DNA from: Oceanospirillum sediminis
GTDB lineage: Bacteria; Pseudomonadota; Gammaproteobacteria; Pseudomonadales; Halomonadaceae
DNA: 33,053 bases
Assembly: GCF_014164585.1 (NCBI RefSeq)
Contig: NZ_JACJFM010000052.1
Coordinates: 1-33,053, forward strand
Reading direction: 5' to 3'
This document shows, in pieces, positions 1 to 7,358 of the stretch (position 1 is the first letter of the stretch; every line of letters starts with the position of its first letter). A program made the translations under genes and the position numbers. Below the pieces are notes generated by a model. The model did no database searches, had not been told where the DNA came from, and worked only from the letters and a program-made list of their open reading frames with translations.

Positions 1-1
1 A

Positions 2-142
2 GAAAATCAGTTGGCTTTATTTCCTGGAGCAATAAAGCCAACCGATGCTCGGTTAGATAGAAACCTGACTTTTTCAGGGCTGACTACTTATGCCGATGTC
101 CGTGGTCATGACTACATCATTGTAAAAACTGGATTGGAATAA
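2..142 (+). CDS. 3' end of an unidentified plus-strand gene (partial)
   Basis: An open frame enters from the left edge and ends at TAA 140-142, giving 46 C-terminal residues that end in HDYIIVKTGLE. Composition looks like real coding sequence and a hairpin terminator follows 33 bases later. I do not recognise the family. It is one of the few plus-strand genes here and converges on the tail gene D, so it may lie outside the phage late operon, either as host sequence or as an accessory gene at the phage end. Confidence 0.55.
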   Translation, partial: ENQLALFPGAIKPTDARLDRNLTFSGLTTYADVRGHDYIIVKTGLE

Positions 143-174
143 GGATGGATTATGTTGCTGCCCCAGAAAAACTT

Positions 175-195
175 CCTCCTGTTTTTCACAGGAGG
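175..195 (+). terminator. Hairpin terminator after the left-edge gene
   Basis: CCTCCTG, a 7-base loop, then CAGGAGG form a perfect 7-bp stem followed on the plus strand by GGGTTTTGGGG. The T-run is short, so termination is likely but not certain. Confidence 0.55.
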
Positions 196-245
196 GGTTT
201 TGGGGTTATTTTGGGGGGATTTTGGGGTATGAAATTTCCCCTTAT

Positions 246-400
246 AAAATCAATAGGTTACGGTCAATGTACCGTACAGACCATTTATGATTACAGGGCA
301 GAAAGCAAAGCCTTAAAAATCAATAAGTTAATCACGTAAGAGATACTTACCAACCATTCAAAAACCACCTCGCCAGCCCTACAAAAATCAAAGGGTTACG
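246..400. repeat. Three direct repeats of an AAAATCAATAGGTTACG-like element
   Basis: Copies begin at 246 (AAAATCAATAGGTTACG), 316 (AAAATCAATAAGTTA) and 384 (AAAATCAAAGGGTTACG), spaced 70 and 68 bases apart. They fill the gap between the left-edge gene and the last tail gene and lie outside any credible gene. In P2-like phages the attachment site lies not far beyond gene D, so integrase arm sites or an att region is one reading; iterons or binding sites of another protein are alternatives. No integrase or tRNA gene is visible here. Confidence 0.5.
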
Positions 401-454
401 TATGCCTTTTGACAAAACCCTTCATCTCAAAGCACCGCAATATCCTTCAACATT

Positions 455-1462
455 TTACACTGGCCTTGTAGCATTCACACTACACCGGTAACTCCCGTTA
501 AACGTGTGCGTCACCCGATCAATCGACCACTGGCCAGACATTCTCTCAATAGGAAAACCGCTCATGCTGAGCAGGCATTCTGCTGCCAGCATAGGATTAC
601 CAGGGCAGTTCAGACTCAGGTGATCACCCTGCCGGGTTATCCGGTGCATCTCCGCCTTAATCGCATCCATTGCCTTTGCTTTTGAATCATACCGATCCGG
701 CAGCCTTTTACGGGGTGTACCGCCGACCTCTTCTTTTATTTCCTCTGCTTTTTCATTGTCGTACCAGTGTGCGGTACAACCATTAAACTGGCGCTTCTCT
801 GGCCCGGATACCGTACCCGTAACATACCCCGGATGAGTCGGTGTATTTTCCGGAGGGTGCTGGATATTAACCGGCTCCAGTACTCTGCCGGTCATGGTCT
901 TTACCTGTCCACGGGGAGCAAACACTAATAATGAATCCACCGGCTTACACACCGCATCATGCAGATCCGCCAGCCGGTGCAGAAACTTCAGATCCGTTTC
1001 CTCTGTCTGGTCCATATGCTCAACCGGCAGACCACCTAAGCTGCCGTGTATTCTCGGGCTGAAGCCATGCCGCCCGGCAATTTCGCTGACGATGCCGCCA
1101 ATGGTGGTATTCATCCAGCTTTTCGACTGCGCCCGTTTTAACTCAGTTGGGTCTTTGGCATCAAACCGCGCAGCCGTGCCCGTCATGGTCAGAGTGTTCG
1201 GGTACAGGGTCTGACTGACCCGCTGCAGTTTGAACCGCCCCAGATCCACCACCTTGCCTTCTTTATATCCCATTCTGCAGCCGATAATCTGACCGGTCTC
1301 AGGCCAGGCACCAATGTCTCCAGCGGCGATGACAATGGTAATGCTGTCAGATTCCATGCCCGCCGCATCTACCACAGTACAGCTAATCAACCGGGGCTGG
1401 GCAATAGCGGCCACAGCGCCGGTGATCTCACAAACCGGGGTTAAGTCTCTGATCTCTGCCAT
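455..1462 (-). CDS. D: P2 gpD-like late control / tail hub protein
   Basis: This 335-residue protein matches the P2 gpD family in length and layout. In P2-type tails gpD forms the baseplate hub or spike-binding ring, equivalent to T4 gp27. It is the last gene of the U-X-D tail block, as in P2. A good ribosome binding site (AAGGAGAG) precedes the ATG at 1462. The region just upstream holds a small 14-bp tandem repeat. No gene follows it on this strand in the window, so it probably ends the late operon. Confidence 0.85.
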   Translation of the reverse strand: MAEIRDLTPVCEITGAVAAIAQPRLISCTVVDAAGMESDSITIVIAAGDIGAWPETGQIIGCRMGYKEGKVVDLGRFKLQRVSQTLYPNTLTMTGTAARFDAKDPTELKRAQSKSWMNTTIGGIVSEIAGRHGFSPRIHGSLGGLPVEHMDQTEETDLKFLHRLADLHDAVCKPVDSLLVFAPRGQVKTMTGRVLEPVNIQHPPENTPTHPGYVTGTVSGPEKRQFNGCTAHWYDNEKAEEIKEEVGGTPRKRLPDRYDSKAKAMDAIKAEMHRITRQGDHLSLNCPGNPMLAAECLLSMSGFPIERMSGQWSIDRVTHTFNGSYRCSVNATRPV

Positions 1463-1470
1463 ATTCTCTC

Positions 1471-1521
1471 CTTAATCCAGGCACCTAATCCCAAGCTTCT
1501 AATCCCAAGCCCCTAATCCCA
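1471..1521 (-). repeat. 14-bp tandem repeat between X and D
   Basis: On the minus strand GGGATTAG recurs every 14 bases (plus-strand CTAATCCC at 1485, 1499 and 1513), with a degenerate fourth unit at about 1471 that merges into the ribosome binding site of D. The first unit contains the TAG stop of X. The array looks like a recent slippage expansion of the X-D intergenic space. Confidence 0.7.
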
Positions 1522-1734
1522 TGACATAATGCGCGTGACTTCAGGCTCTTTCGGCAGTTCCGGAAGATGCAGGATCACCCCGCTGTTAAAGATGGGTCCC
1601 TGCTCTGCCGCCTGTTCGTTCAGTCGCCAGAAAGCATCGGTAATCTCTTCATCATTACGGCCTAATTCCTGCCACAGCAGGCGATCCACGGTATCCCCGT
1701 GAACCGTGCGAATAGTTTTATATATTCCGCTCAT
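1513..1734 (-). CDS. X: P2 gpX-like tail protein (LysM-like)
   Basis: A 73-residue protein matching the P2 gpX family, a short LysM-like tail protein needed for tail assembly. The VHGDTVDRLLWQELGR segment and the closing ILHLP are typical of the family. Its start overlaps the stop of U by one base and D follows, which is the canonical P2 order U-X-D. The stop codon lies in the 14-bp tandem repeat. Confidence 0.85.
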   Translation of the reverse strand: MSGIYKTIRTVHGDTVDRLLWQELGRNDEEITDAFWRLNEQAAEQGPIFNSGVILHLPELPKEPEVTRIMSWD

Positions 1735-2111
1735 CAGGGTTTGTACTCCTGCAGGTCAACCTGAAAGGTAGTCTTCAGGGCAGTACCGTCATCAATCAGA
1801 CGATTGCCGGTTTCTGTCACGCGCGTGACCGTCCACAGATCCAGCACCGTGCCATCCCCTTTCACCACCATCTGAGGTTCTTTGTTAATAAAACCCCGGA
1901 GGCGATCCAGTTTACTGCTGCCGGTATTGCCCAGAATCTGCCCGTTCAGGCTGATAGTCTGCAGTGGCATTCCGGTTCGCTGTGTGGCCGGATGCTGGCC
2001 CGCCCGGTCAATGGTGGCGATGCCGGATTCTGCCGTGCGGGTCCAGGTCTCGTAGTCAGTGTCCTGATAGACACTGAAGATAAAATCGCCAATGGCGAGT
2101 TGTTGTCTCAT
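1734..2111 (-). CDS. U: P2 gpU-like tail protein
   Basis: A 125-residue protein of the P2 gpU family, a tail protein acting after the tape measure in assembly. The N-terminal FIFSVYQDTDYETWTR region and a C-terminal beta-strand ending in FQVDLQEY fit the family. The start overlaps the tape-measure stop by four bases (ATGA), indicating translational coupling. Confidence 0.85.
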   Translation of the reverse strand: MRQQLAIGDFIFSVYQDTDYETWTRTAESGIATIDRAGQHPATQRTGMPLQTISLNGQILGNTGSSKLDRLRGFINKEPQMVVKGDGTVLDLWTVTRVTETGNRLIDDGTALKTTFQVDLQEYKP

Positions 2112-5100
2112 GACATGGTTTCCATGCTGTCATCCAGTCTTCCGGGCAGGGTTGGATTCAGGGCCGGTAACAGTTGCGTAGCCATCAGCTCCCGCATTTT
2201 CTGCAGGGCCAGTTCTGCGATCTGTTCGGCATTGCTTCCGGGAGCCGCGTTAATGGTAATATTCGGCTGAAAGTTCACGACCTTTTCATCACTGGCGGTA
2301 CTTTGCTGACTGGCGTTTGCCTGCTGAATCTCCTGATGGATCTGCTGCAGGGCACTACCGGTCACCATTGATCCGGCCTCTTCATCAGCTTCAGCCAGTT
2401 GCTGTTTCAGGGGAGTATCCCGCAACTCTGTTTTCAGAGCAGTTTTCAGCCCGGTGTTAAGATGGCTGACAGTATTTGTCTGTGTGCTTTCTGCAGATGA
2501 TTCAGCCGTGCTCGATGACGACTGATCCGCGATCAGGGTCTGATTCGTGGCGTTATTGGCTTCACTCTCAGAATCTGAACGGAACCATTCCATTACTTTA
2601 GTCGCCGCCCAGCTACCGGCATCACCACCAAACCAGCCACCCAGACCGGCACCAATGGCCGCACCGATGCCCGTACCAATCACAGGCACGATAGAACCAA
2701 TGGCCGCACCGGCAGCGGCACCACCGGCAGCACCTCCCCAGCCACCGGCTATATCCCCCACGGTCGCAGCGGCTTCCATCTCATCACCGGAAGCGACTGC
2801 CGATACCAGACTGCCAGACTGAATTACCGTATCTAAAGGCCGGATCACCTTACCGGCCATGCCCAGCAGATCACCGGCTGAACCAGACAAGGCCCCGAGC
2901 ACATCCGTGGCCGTACCGGTAAAATCACCGGCAGCATCCAGCGTATCGGCCACCGCTTCCGGAGCGACCAGCATAGTGGCCGCACCGGCACCTAAACCGG
3001 CCAGCGGTTTAAGCCAGTCCACCGCCCGACGGAAAACACTGGTGTGTTCGCTTTCGGATTCTGTATAACGGTCTGATTCTGTGCTGTTACTGGATTCAGT
3101 GCTGTGACTGGATTCGTTGCTGGTTTTTGTCGCCTCTGCAGAGGAATAAGCATGACGACTTTCGGTATGGGGTTGGGAGGTTCGCTCCGATGACAGGTGC
3201 GATTCAGTCGCCCGGTGACGCTCCGATGTATGCTGTCTTTCAGAACGAGAGGTCGAACGATGATCAGCACCACGACCACCGGCAAAGCTGCTCATCGATG
3301 CCGGGCCAGCCAGCCCTCCAGCTAATTGCTCCAGAGCCAGATGTCCCAGATCCTTAGCAGCGGCCCAGCCTTTAACGGCTAATCCGGCCAGTCTACCCCG
3401 TTTACTCCGGGGCTTGCGGGTCTCTTTTCGCTCTCCTGAATCATCGTATTGACCCGGTTTTTTATCCGGCTCTGTATCCTGCCGTCCGCGCCGATCCGGG
3501 TCAGAGTCTCTATGGCCACGGCTATCATTACCATCACGGCTATCCCTCCCATCCGGCAGATCACGCTCAGTAGCACCGCCTCGCCTACGGTCTGACTCTT
3601 TCTGCCCCTCACCTCCACCCGGTTCAATACTGGCTGTACGGCCTAACGCCCGGTTAAAGCGTTCCAGCGCCCGCGTGGCCAGACAGGCTTTATCTGCTGT
3701 TTCATCCGTGGCATCGGCCAGTTTCGATTCTTTTTCAGCGGTTTTAAGGGCTGATTGTGCCCGCCATTGCTCCACCTTAGCGGATGCCAGTTGCCAGCCA
3801 AACATGATGGTTTTATAACCGACATAAGCGGCAGCCAATCCGGTCACACCCGTGGTCACCAAACCACCGGCTTCAGCCACATCCGCCAGACCACCAGCGA
3901 CCCAGGCCACACCATCGGCCACGGGAGCCACCACCGGCAGAATGGAATCCCCCAGCACAATACCCAGTCGATCCATCGCCCGCCAGGCGGAACCCAGCCG
4001 GTGCTCAGAGACACTGGCCCGGTTTTCGTATTCCTCTAACGCTGAGTTTTCGTACTCACTCTTTTTTGAGGTCAGTTCAAAGGCTTGCTGTAGCAACTGC
4101 TGATTTTTCAGCAGGGGCATAATCCCGCCTTTGGATTCTTCACCAAAGATCTGACTGATCAGGGCAGACTGTTTTTCCACCGGCGCATCGGCCAGCGCTG
4201 CGAATACCTCTTTTACTGTACCGACCGCATCGGTCTGCATATCAACGGCCAGCGCCCCGGAATCTAACCCCAGATCAGCCAGGGCATCTTTCTGGCCACT
4301 GGTGGCCGCTTCGCCTTTAGTTAATGCTCCGAGCAGGTTTTTCAGAGTGGTGGCCGCGACTTCCTCAGACGCACCACCGGCCAGCAGAGCACCGGCTAAA
4401 CTGGCGGTCTGGGTTTCAGTCATACCAGATGCCGTGGCCACAGCCCCCTGACGTTTCAGCACCCCGGAAATATCCCGCGCCTTAGCGTTCATGTTGTTAG
4501 AGACATGATTCACCGCATCAGCCAGCTGTTCTGCCTGCTGCTGGTTCAGTCCCATACCGGCCCGCCAGGCGGCCATCGTCTCACCGGCTTCTGCCGCTTC
4601 CATATCAAAGGCCACACCCATACGAGCAGCGGCCCCGGTAAACCCGGCCAGATCCTCTTTTTTAATACCGGACTGACCGGCAGCCGAGGCAATCTGAGTC
4701 AGCTGCTCTGGCGGGATATTCACATCCACCGCTAAACGCTGCAGATGGCTCTGAAAGGCTTTATCCTCCCCCTCGTCAAAATCCACCACCTTGGTGACAT
4801 CGGCCATCGCCGCTTCCATCGTCACCGCTCTGACCACAGGAATCACCGCCGTGGCCAGCATCGCCGCCGCCCCGGCAGTATCTGACTGGGCATCGGCCAT
4901 ACGGGTATCTGCCACCGCCATTCTGGAACGGGCCGCAGACAGAGTTTTCAGCCGGTCTTTCTGAGTGGCCAGTGCCTGATTACTGGCGTTAACCTCCCGC
5001 TCTAACCGGGCCTGCTCACGGGCTAAATTGCCGGTATCGATGCCAGCATCCTGCAACTCATCCTCTAACCGGTTGAGGGACTGACGCTGTTTATCAATGC

Positions 5101-5593
5101 TGTTTTTAAAATCATCGGATTTCTGACTGGCCTCATCGAAAGCGGCACCCAGTCTTTTAATATTAGCCCGCTCTGACTCCAGCTGATCTCCCAGGGCATC
5201 GGCCTGCTTACGAACCAGCGCATACTCTTCTGACAACTCAGCCGCATTGTACGCCCCGCCTTCCATCTCATCAGACAGACGTTTCAGCTTGCGGGTCAGC
5301 TTCGACTTTTCCAGAGCCAGGCTTTTCACCTTGCCTTCAGCCAGCTCTTTTTCTGTGGCCAGCCCCTTTAACGCCTGCCGGTTCTTACGAAAATCCGACA
5401 GGGTTGCCGCCAGATTTTTACGCAGGCCCGCATACTCAGCCAGACTCTTCTGAGTGGCATTCAGCTTTTTAGCCTCCTGCCGTTGCTCCTTCAGAATATC
5501 GGTCAGGCTTCTGGCATCGGCTGCCGCACCCTTAATCGCCGGAGACATTTTGTTTACGCCGACCAGCGTCAGGTTGTATTTAGTGGCACTCAT
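2108..5593 (-). CDS. T: Tail tape measure protein (P2 gpT-like)
   Basis: A 1161-residue protein. Residues about 30 to 230 are a long coiled coil, about 260 to 590 is a tape-measure core, and about 945 to 1005 is a glycine/alanine-rich hydrophobic helix typical of tape measures. It sets tail length and probably helps DNA entry. Residues about 650 to 730 are rich in R, D, G and E, and about 775 to 850 are rich in S, T, E and H; this polar low-complexity stretch is unusual in the family. U, X and D follow, but accessory block B separates it from the E chaperone gene that normally lies immediately upstream. A terminator lies 22 bases before its start, so expression depends on readthrough or a nearby promoter. 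Confidence 0.93.
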   Translation of the reverse strand: MSATKYNLTLVGVNKMSPAIKGAAADARSLTDILKEQRQEAKKLNATQKSLAEYAGLRKNLAATLSDFRKNRQALKGLATEKELAEGKVKSLALEKSKLTRKLKRLSDEMEGGAYNAAELSEEYALVRKQADALGDQLESERANIKRLGAAFDEASQKSDDFKNSIDKQRQSLNRLEDELQDAGIDTGNLAREQARLEREVNASNQALATQKDRLKTLSAARSRMAVADTRMADAQSDTAGAAAMLATAVIPVVRAVTMEAAMADVTKVVDFDEGEDKAFQSHLQRLAVDVNIPPEQLTQIASAAGQSGIKKEDLAGFTGAAARMGVAFDMEAAEAGETMAAWRAGMGLNQQQAEQLADAVNHVSNNMNAKARDISGVLKRQGAVATASGMTETQTASLAGALLAGGASEEVAATTLKNLLGALTKGEAATSGQKDALADLGLDSGALAVDMQTDAVGTVKEVFAALADAPVEKQSALISQIFGEESKGGIMPLLKNQQLLQQAFELTSKKSEYENSALEEYENRASVSEHRLGSAWRAMDRLGIVLGDSILPVVAPVADGVAWVAGGLADVAEAGGLVTTGVTGLAAAYVGYKTIMFGWQLASAKVEQWRAQSALKTAEKESKLADATDETADKACLATRALERFNRALGRTASIEPGGGEGQKESDRRRGGATERDLPDGRDSRDGNDSRGHRDSDPDRRGRQDTEPDKKPGQYDDSGERKETRKPRSKRGRLAGLAVKGWAAAKDLGHLALEQLAGGLAGPASMSSFAGGRGADHRSTSRSERQHTSERHRATESHLSSERTSQPHTESRHAYSSAEATKTSNESSHSTESSNSTESDRYTESESEHTSVFRRAVDWLKPLAGLGAGAATMLVAPEAVADTLDAAGDFTGTATDVLGALSGSAGDLLGMAGKVIRPLDTVIQSGSLVSAVASGDEMEAAATVGDIAGGWGGAAGGAAAGAAIGSIVPVIGTGIGAAIGAGLGGWFGGDAGSWAATKVMEWFRSDSESEANNATNQTLIADQSSSSTAESSAESTQTNTVSHLNTGLKTALKTELRDTPLKQQLAEADEEAGSMVTGSALQQIHQEIQQANASQQSTASDEKVVNFQPNITINAAPGSNAEQIAELALQKMRELMATQLLPALNPTLPGRLDDSMETMS

Positions 5594-5614
5594 ACTTTTC
5601 TCCGGGCATAAAAA

Positions 5615-5634
5615 AACCCGCCAGATGGCGGGTT
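5615..5634 (-). terminator. Intrinsic terminator at the left border of block B
   Basis: AACCCGCC, a 4-base loop and GGCGGGTT form an 8-bp stem that continues into T7 on the minus strand. It closes the membrane-protein pair and sits directly in front of the tape measure. The stem core is shared with the terminators at 6727 and 7326. Confidence 0.85.
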
Positions 5635-5664
5635 GTGATTTGATCTGCCTGAAGATTTTATTTA

Positions 5665-6042
5665 TCAGGCATCTTCTTTCTCTGATTGCTGCTGTTCAGC
5701 TATCACTTGTTTTGAATCATAAGGTTGCAAGGCTGATACAGAGGCCACTAAACCAATGGCTCCAGAATAGAACAGCGGCAAAATAGCATCCGTTCCCAGC
5801 GAGTTATAACGCCCCTGAACAACAAGGAAAATAATATAAAGACTGGACGTGAAGGTCAGCGCATTAAAGGTTTCAGAGACTTTGCTTTTAAGATTATCAA
5901 GGAAGAATGGTGGCGTATGTCGGGACACAATATCCCATATAACATGAATAGAAAAATACAGACTAAACCAAAAAGTATAGAACTGCCCGATCTCATCCGC
6001 TCCGGTCGGGCGATAGATAAACGCTAACGCCTCAGACGTCAC
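5665..6042 (-). CDS. Small inner-membrane protein, unknown function
   Basis: About 125 residues if it starts at GTG 6042, which overlaps the stop of the upstream small gene by 11 bases; an ATG at 6096 gives 143 residues but would overlap that gene further. Three hydrophobic segments (FWFSLYFSIHVIWDIV, FTSSLYIIFLVVQG and LPLFYSGAIGLVASVSAL) are joined by short polar loops, with a charged C-terminus. Membrane morons of this kind are often superinfection-exclusion proteins, and holin is another possibility, but nothing in the sequence decides between them. Confidence 0.6.
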   Translation of the reverse strand: MTSEALAFIYRPTGADEIGQFYTFWFSLYFSIHVIWDIVSRHTPPFFLDNLKSKVSETFNALTFTSSLYIIFLVVQGRYNSLGTDAILPLFYSGAIGLVASVSALQPYDSKQVIAEQQQSEKEDA

Positions 6043-6211
6043 GAGCCGATAGACCCAGCACCGCACCGGCCACACCACCCAAGGCAGCACCGGCAAAAAA
6101 TACGGAATCAGGTAACGCTACAGCAAAGCTGATACCACCCACCACAGCAAAGGCCAGCCCTGAACCGGCTACAGCAGATTTAGCGGTAAATACCATTCTG
6201 TTAAAAATCAT
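6032..6211 (-). CDS. Two-helix membrane miniprotein
   Basis: A 59-residue protein starting MIFNRM at 6211, chosen over ATG 6232 because AGGTGAT lies just upstream of 6211. Two glycine/alanine-rich hydrophobic segments (about residues 12 to 32 and 37 to 54) are separated by a short turn. It overlaps the next membrane gene and the two probably work as a pair. The family is not recognised. Confidence 0.55.
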   Translation of the reverse strand: MIFNRMVFTAKSAVAGSGLAFAVVGGISFAVALPDSVFFAGAALGGVAGAVLGLSARDV

Positions 6212-6343
6212 AGGATCACCTGTATCAGCCAAAGTTGTTACATTAGAGACTCAACAACCAATACAAGTAATACTAACCCATCCCCCGACCGACCCGCCAG
6301 CCTTTCGGTAAGAAAACTAAACTTACAATTACAGAGGCATTGA

Positions 6344-6409
6344 TTCAGAATTTGCTTTCGCTGGGATCACGACGGCCCGGCTGATGTCGAAATTGTTGAT
6401 TACCACTAA
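6344..6409 (+). pseudogene. higB: 3' remnant of a higB toxin gene
   Basis: Directly upstream of higA, one frame reads FRICFRW, eight further residues and VEIVDYH, then TAA. This is the signature C-terminus of HigB toxins (the RICFRW block and a final EIVDYH). A TGA at 6341-6343 closes the frame and no earlier HigB sequence is present, so only about 21 codons remain. The 11-base gap to the higA start is as in intact higBA operons. Confidence 0.8.
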
Positions 6410-6420
6410 GGGGACGAATT

Positions 6421-6723
6421 ATGCCAACCAATAAAATGAGAGCCATTCACCCCGGAGAAATCCTTCAGGAAGAATACCTGGAACCTCTGGGCATGTCGGC
6501 TAACGCACTGGCTATTGCCTTACAAGTACCGGCCACCCGGATACACGCCATTGTAAAACAGGAGCGTGCCGTAACACCGGATACCGCACTAAGACTCGCC
6601 CGTTATTTTGGTGGTGACGCTCAATCCTGGCTTAACCTGCAACAGGCTTATGACCTGAAAATAGAAGAACAAAAACTTCAAACAGTACTCAGCCACATCA
6701 CCCCACTGGCTGCCAGCGCATAA
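6421..6723 (+). CDS. higA: HigA family antitoxin (orphan)
   Basis: A 100-residue HigA-type helix-turn-helix protein. The HPGEILQEEYLEPLGMS opening, the XRE-like helix-turn-helix at residues about 20 to 60 and the GGDAQSWLNLQ block are diagnostic. In an intact system it neutralises the HigB ribosome-dependent mRNase and represses its own operon. Here only a HigB stump remains upstream, so it may persist as an anti-addiction factor against host HigB or as a relic. GGGG upstream of the ATG serves as ribosome binding site. It converges on brnA across a bidirectional terminator. Confidence 0.9.
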   Translation: MPTNKMRAIHPGEILQEEYLEPLGMSANALAIALQVPATRIHAIVKQERAVTPDTALRLARYFGGDAQSWLNLQQAYDLKIEEQKLQTVLSHITPLAASA

Positions 6724-6726
6724 AGC

Positions 6727-6746
6727 AAACCCGCCTCGGCGGGTTT
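6727..6746. terminator. Bidirectional terminator between higA and brnA
   Basis: AAACCCGCC, TC, GGCGGGTTT: a 9-bp symmetrical stem with A and T tracts on both sides, placed between convergent genes. It is nearly identical to the hairpin at 7326. Confidence 0.85.
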
Positions 6747-6765
6747 CTATCACACTACTGAACTT

Positions 6766-7023
6766 TTAATGACCAGACCGTAACGCAGCCTTATTCGCAG
6801 CCTGCTGTTCTAATCGCTCAGCCAGCCAGACCTTAATAATAGACTGCCGAGTAACCCCGATCCGAGCCGCTTCCTGATCCAGAGACTCAACCATCCAGGC
6901 AGGAAAATCCACATTCACACGTTTCTGTTCCTGATTAGGGCGCTTGAGGGTGGAAAGATCCAGATCACCGATGATGTCCTCTTCACCATCATCAAACTTT
7001 GCATCAAATTCTTCAGCCTTCAT
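6766..7023 (-). CDS. brnA: BrnA-like antitoxin (ribbon-helix-helix)
   Basis: An 85-residue protein with an acidic N-terminal half and a ribbon-helix-helix domain at residues about 35 to 75 (RVNVDFPAWMVESLDQ, then GVTRQSIIKVWLAERL). This fits CopG/BrnA antitoxins, which bind BrnT and repress the shared promoter. It overlaps the brnT end by 11 bases in the usual toxin-first order. The palindrome upstream of brnT is the likely operator. Confidence 0.85.
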   Translation of the reverse strand: MKAEEFDAKFDDGEEDIIGDLDLSTLKRPNQEQKRVNVDFPAWMVESLDQEAARIGVTRQSIIKVWLAERLEQQAANKAALRSGH

Positions 7024-7276
7024 ACAACATCACCTCTGACTTACGAGAACGCCTGACGGAAATAATCCTGATATTATCGCCCCGATAAGTGATTACCCCA
7101 GACCAGTGTTTTTCGCTGATCTTACCAATCACTAACGCACGGGGTTCACCTTCAGAGTTTGCCTGAATTTCAATCAGACCTGGGTCATCCCACAACCTTT
7201 GAGCCTGAACAAAATCAATACCATGCTTATCCAGATTAGAAGCGCTCTTGTTTTCGTCGAACTCAAAATCATTCAT
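7013..7276 (-). CDS. brnT: BrnT-like toxin (DUF497 family ribonuclease)
   Basis: An 87-residue protein with the BrnT/DUF497 pattern: FEFDENKSASNLDKHGIDF at the start, a central strand pair with RALVIGKI, and IRIISVRRSRKSE near the end. BrnT has a RelE-like fold and inhibits translation by cutting RNA. The gene is preceded by a consensus TATAAT and an AT-rich inverted repeat, and followed by brnA in the same transcript. Confidence 0.9.
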   Translation of the reverse strand: MNDFEFDENKSASNLDKHGIDFVQAQRLWDDPGLIEIQANSEGEPRALVIGKISEKHWSGVITYRGDNIRIISVRRSRKSEVMLYEG

Positions 7277-7282
7277 AGCTTA

Positions 7283-7309
7283 AAAATTATACCTTAATTA
7301 TATAATTTT
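7283..7309 (-). promoter_or_regulatory. brnTA promoter and palindromic operator
   Basis: AAAATTATA (7283-7291) and TATAATTTT (7301-7309) form a 9-bp inverted repeat around a 9-base spacer. The minus-strand TATAAT -10 box (7286-7291) lies in one arm, so a dimeric repressor such as BrnA bound here would block initiation. Confidence 0.7.
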
Positions 7310-7325
7310 CAATCAGAGATTATCA

Positions 7326-7345
7326 AAACCCGCCGAGGCGGGTTT
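7326..7345 (-). terminator. Terminator after the antirepressor gene
   Basis: AAACCCGCC, GA, GGCGGGTTT form a strong stem that continues into TTTT on the minus strand, just downstream of the antirepressor stop. Together with the hairpin at 6727 it brackets brnTA with near-identical inverted sequences. Confidence 0.8.
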
Positions 7346-7358
7346 CATGTTTACCCAC

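Noticed and set aside
145-339. 64-codon plus-strand frame near the left end
   Set aside because: It includes the terminator hairpin and one direct repeat, and its translation is unlike a folded protein.
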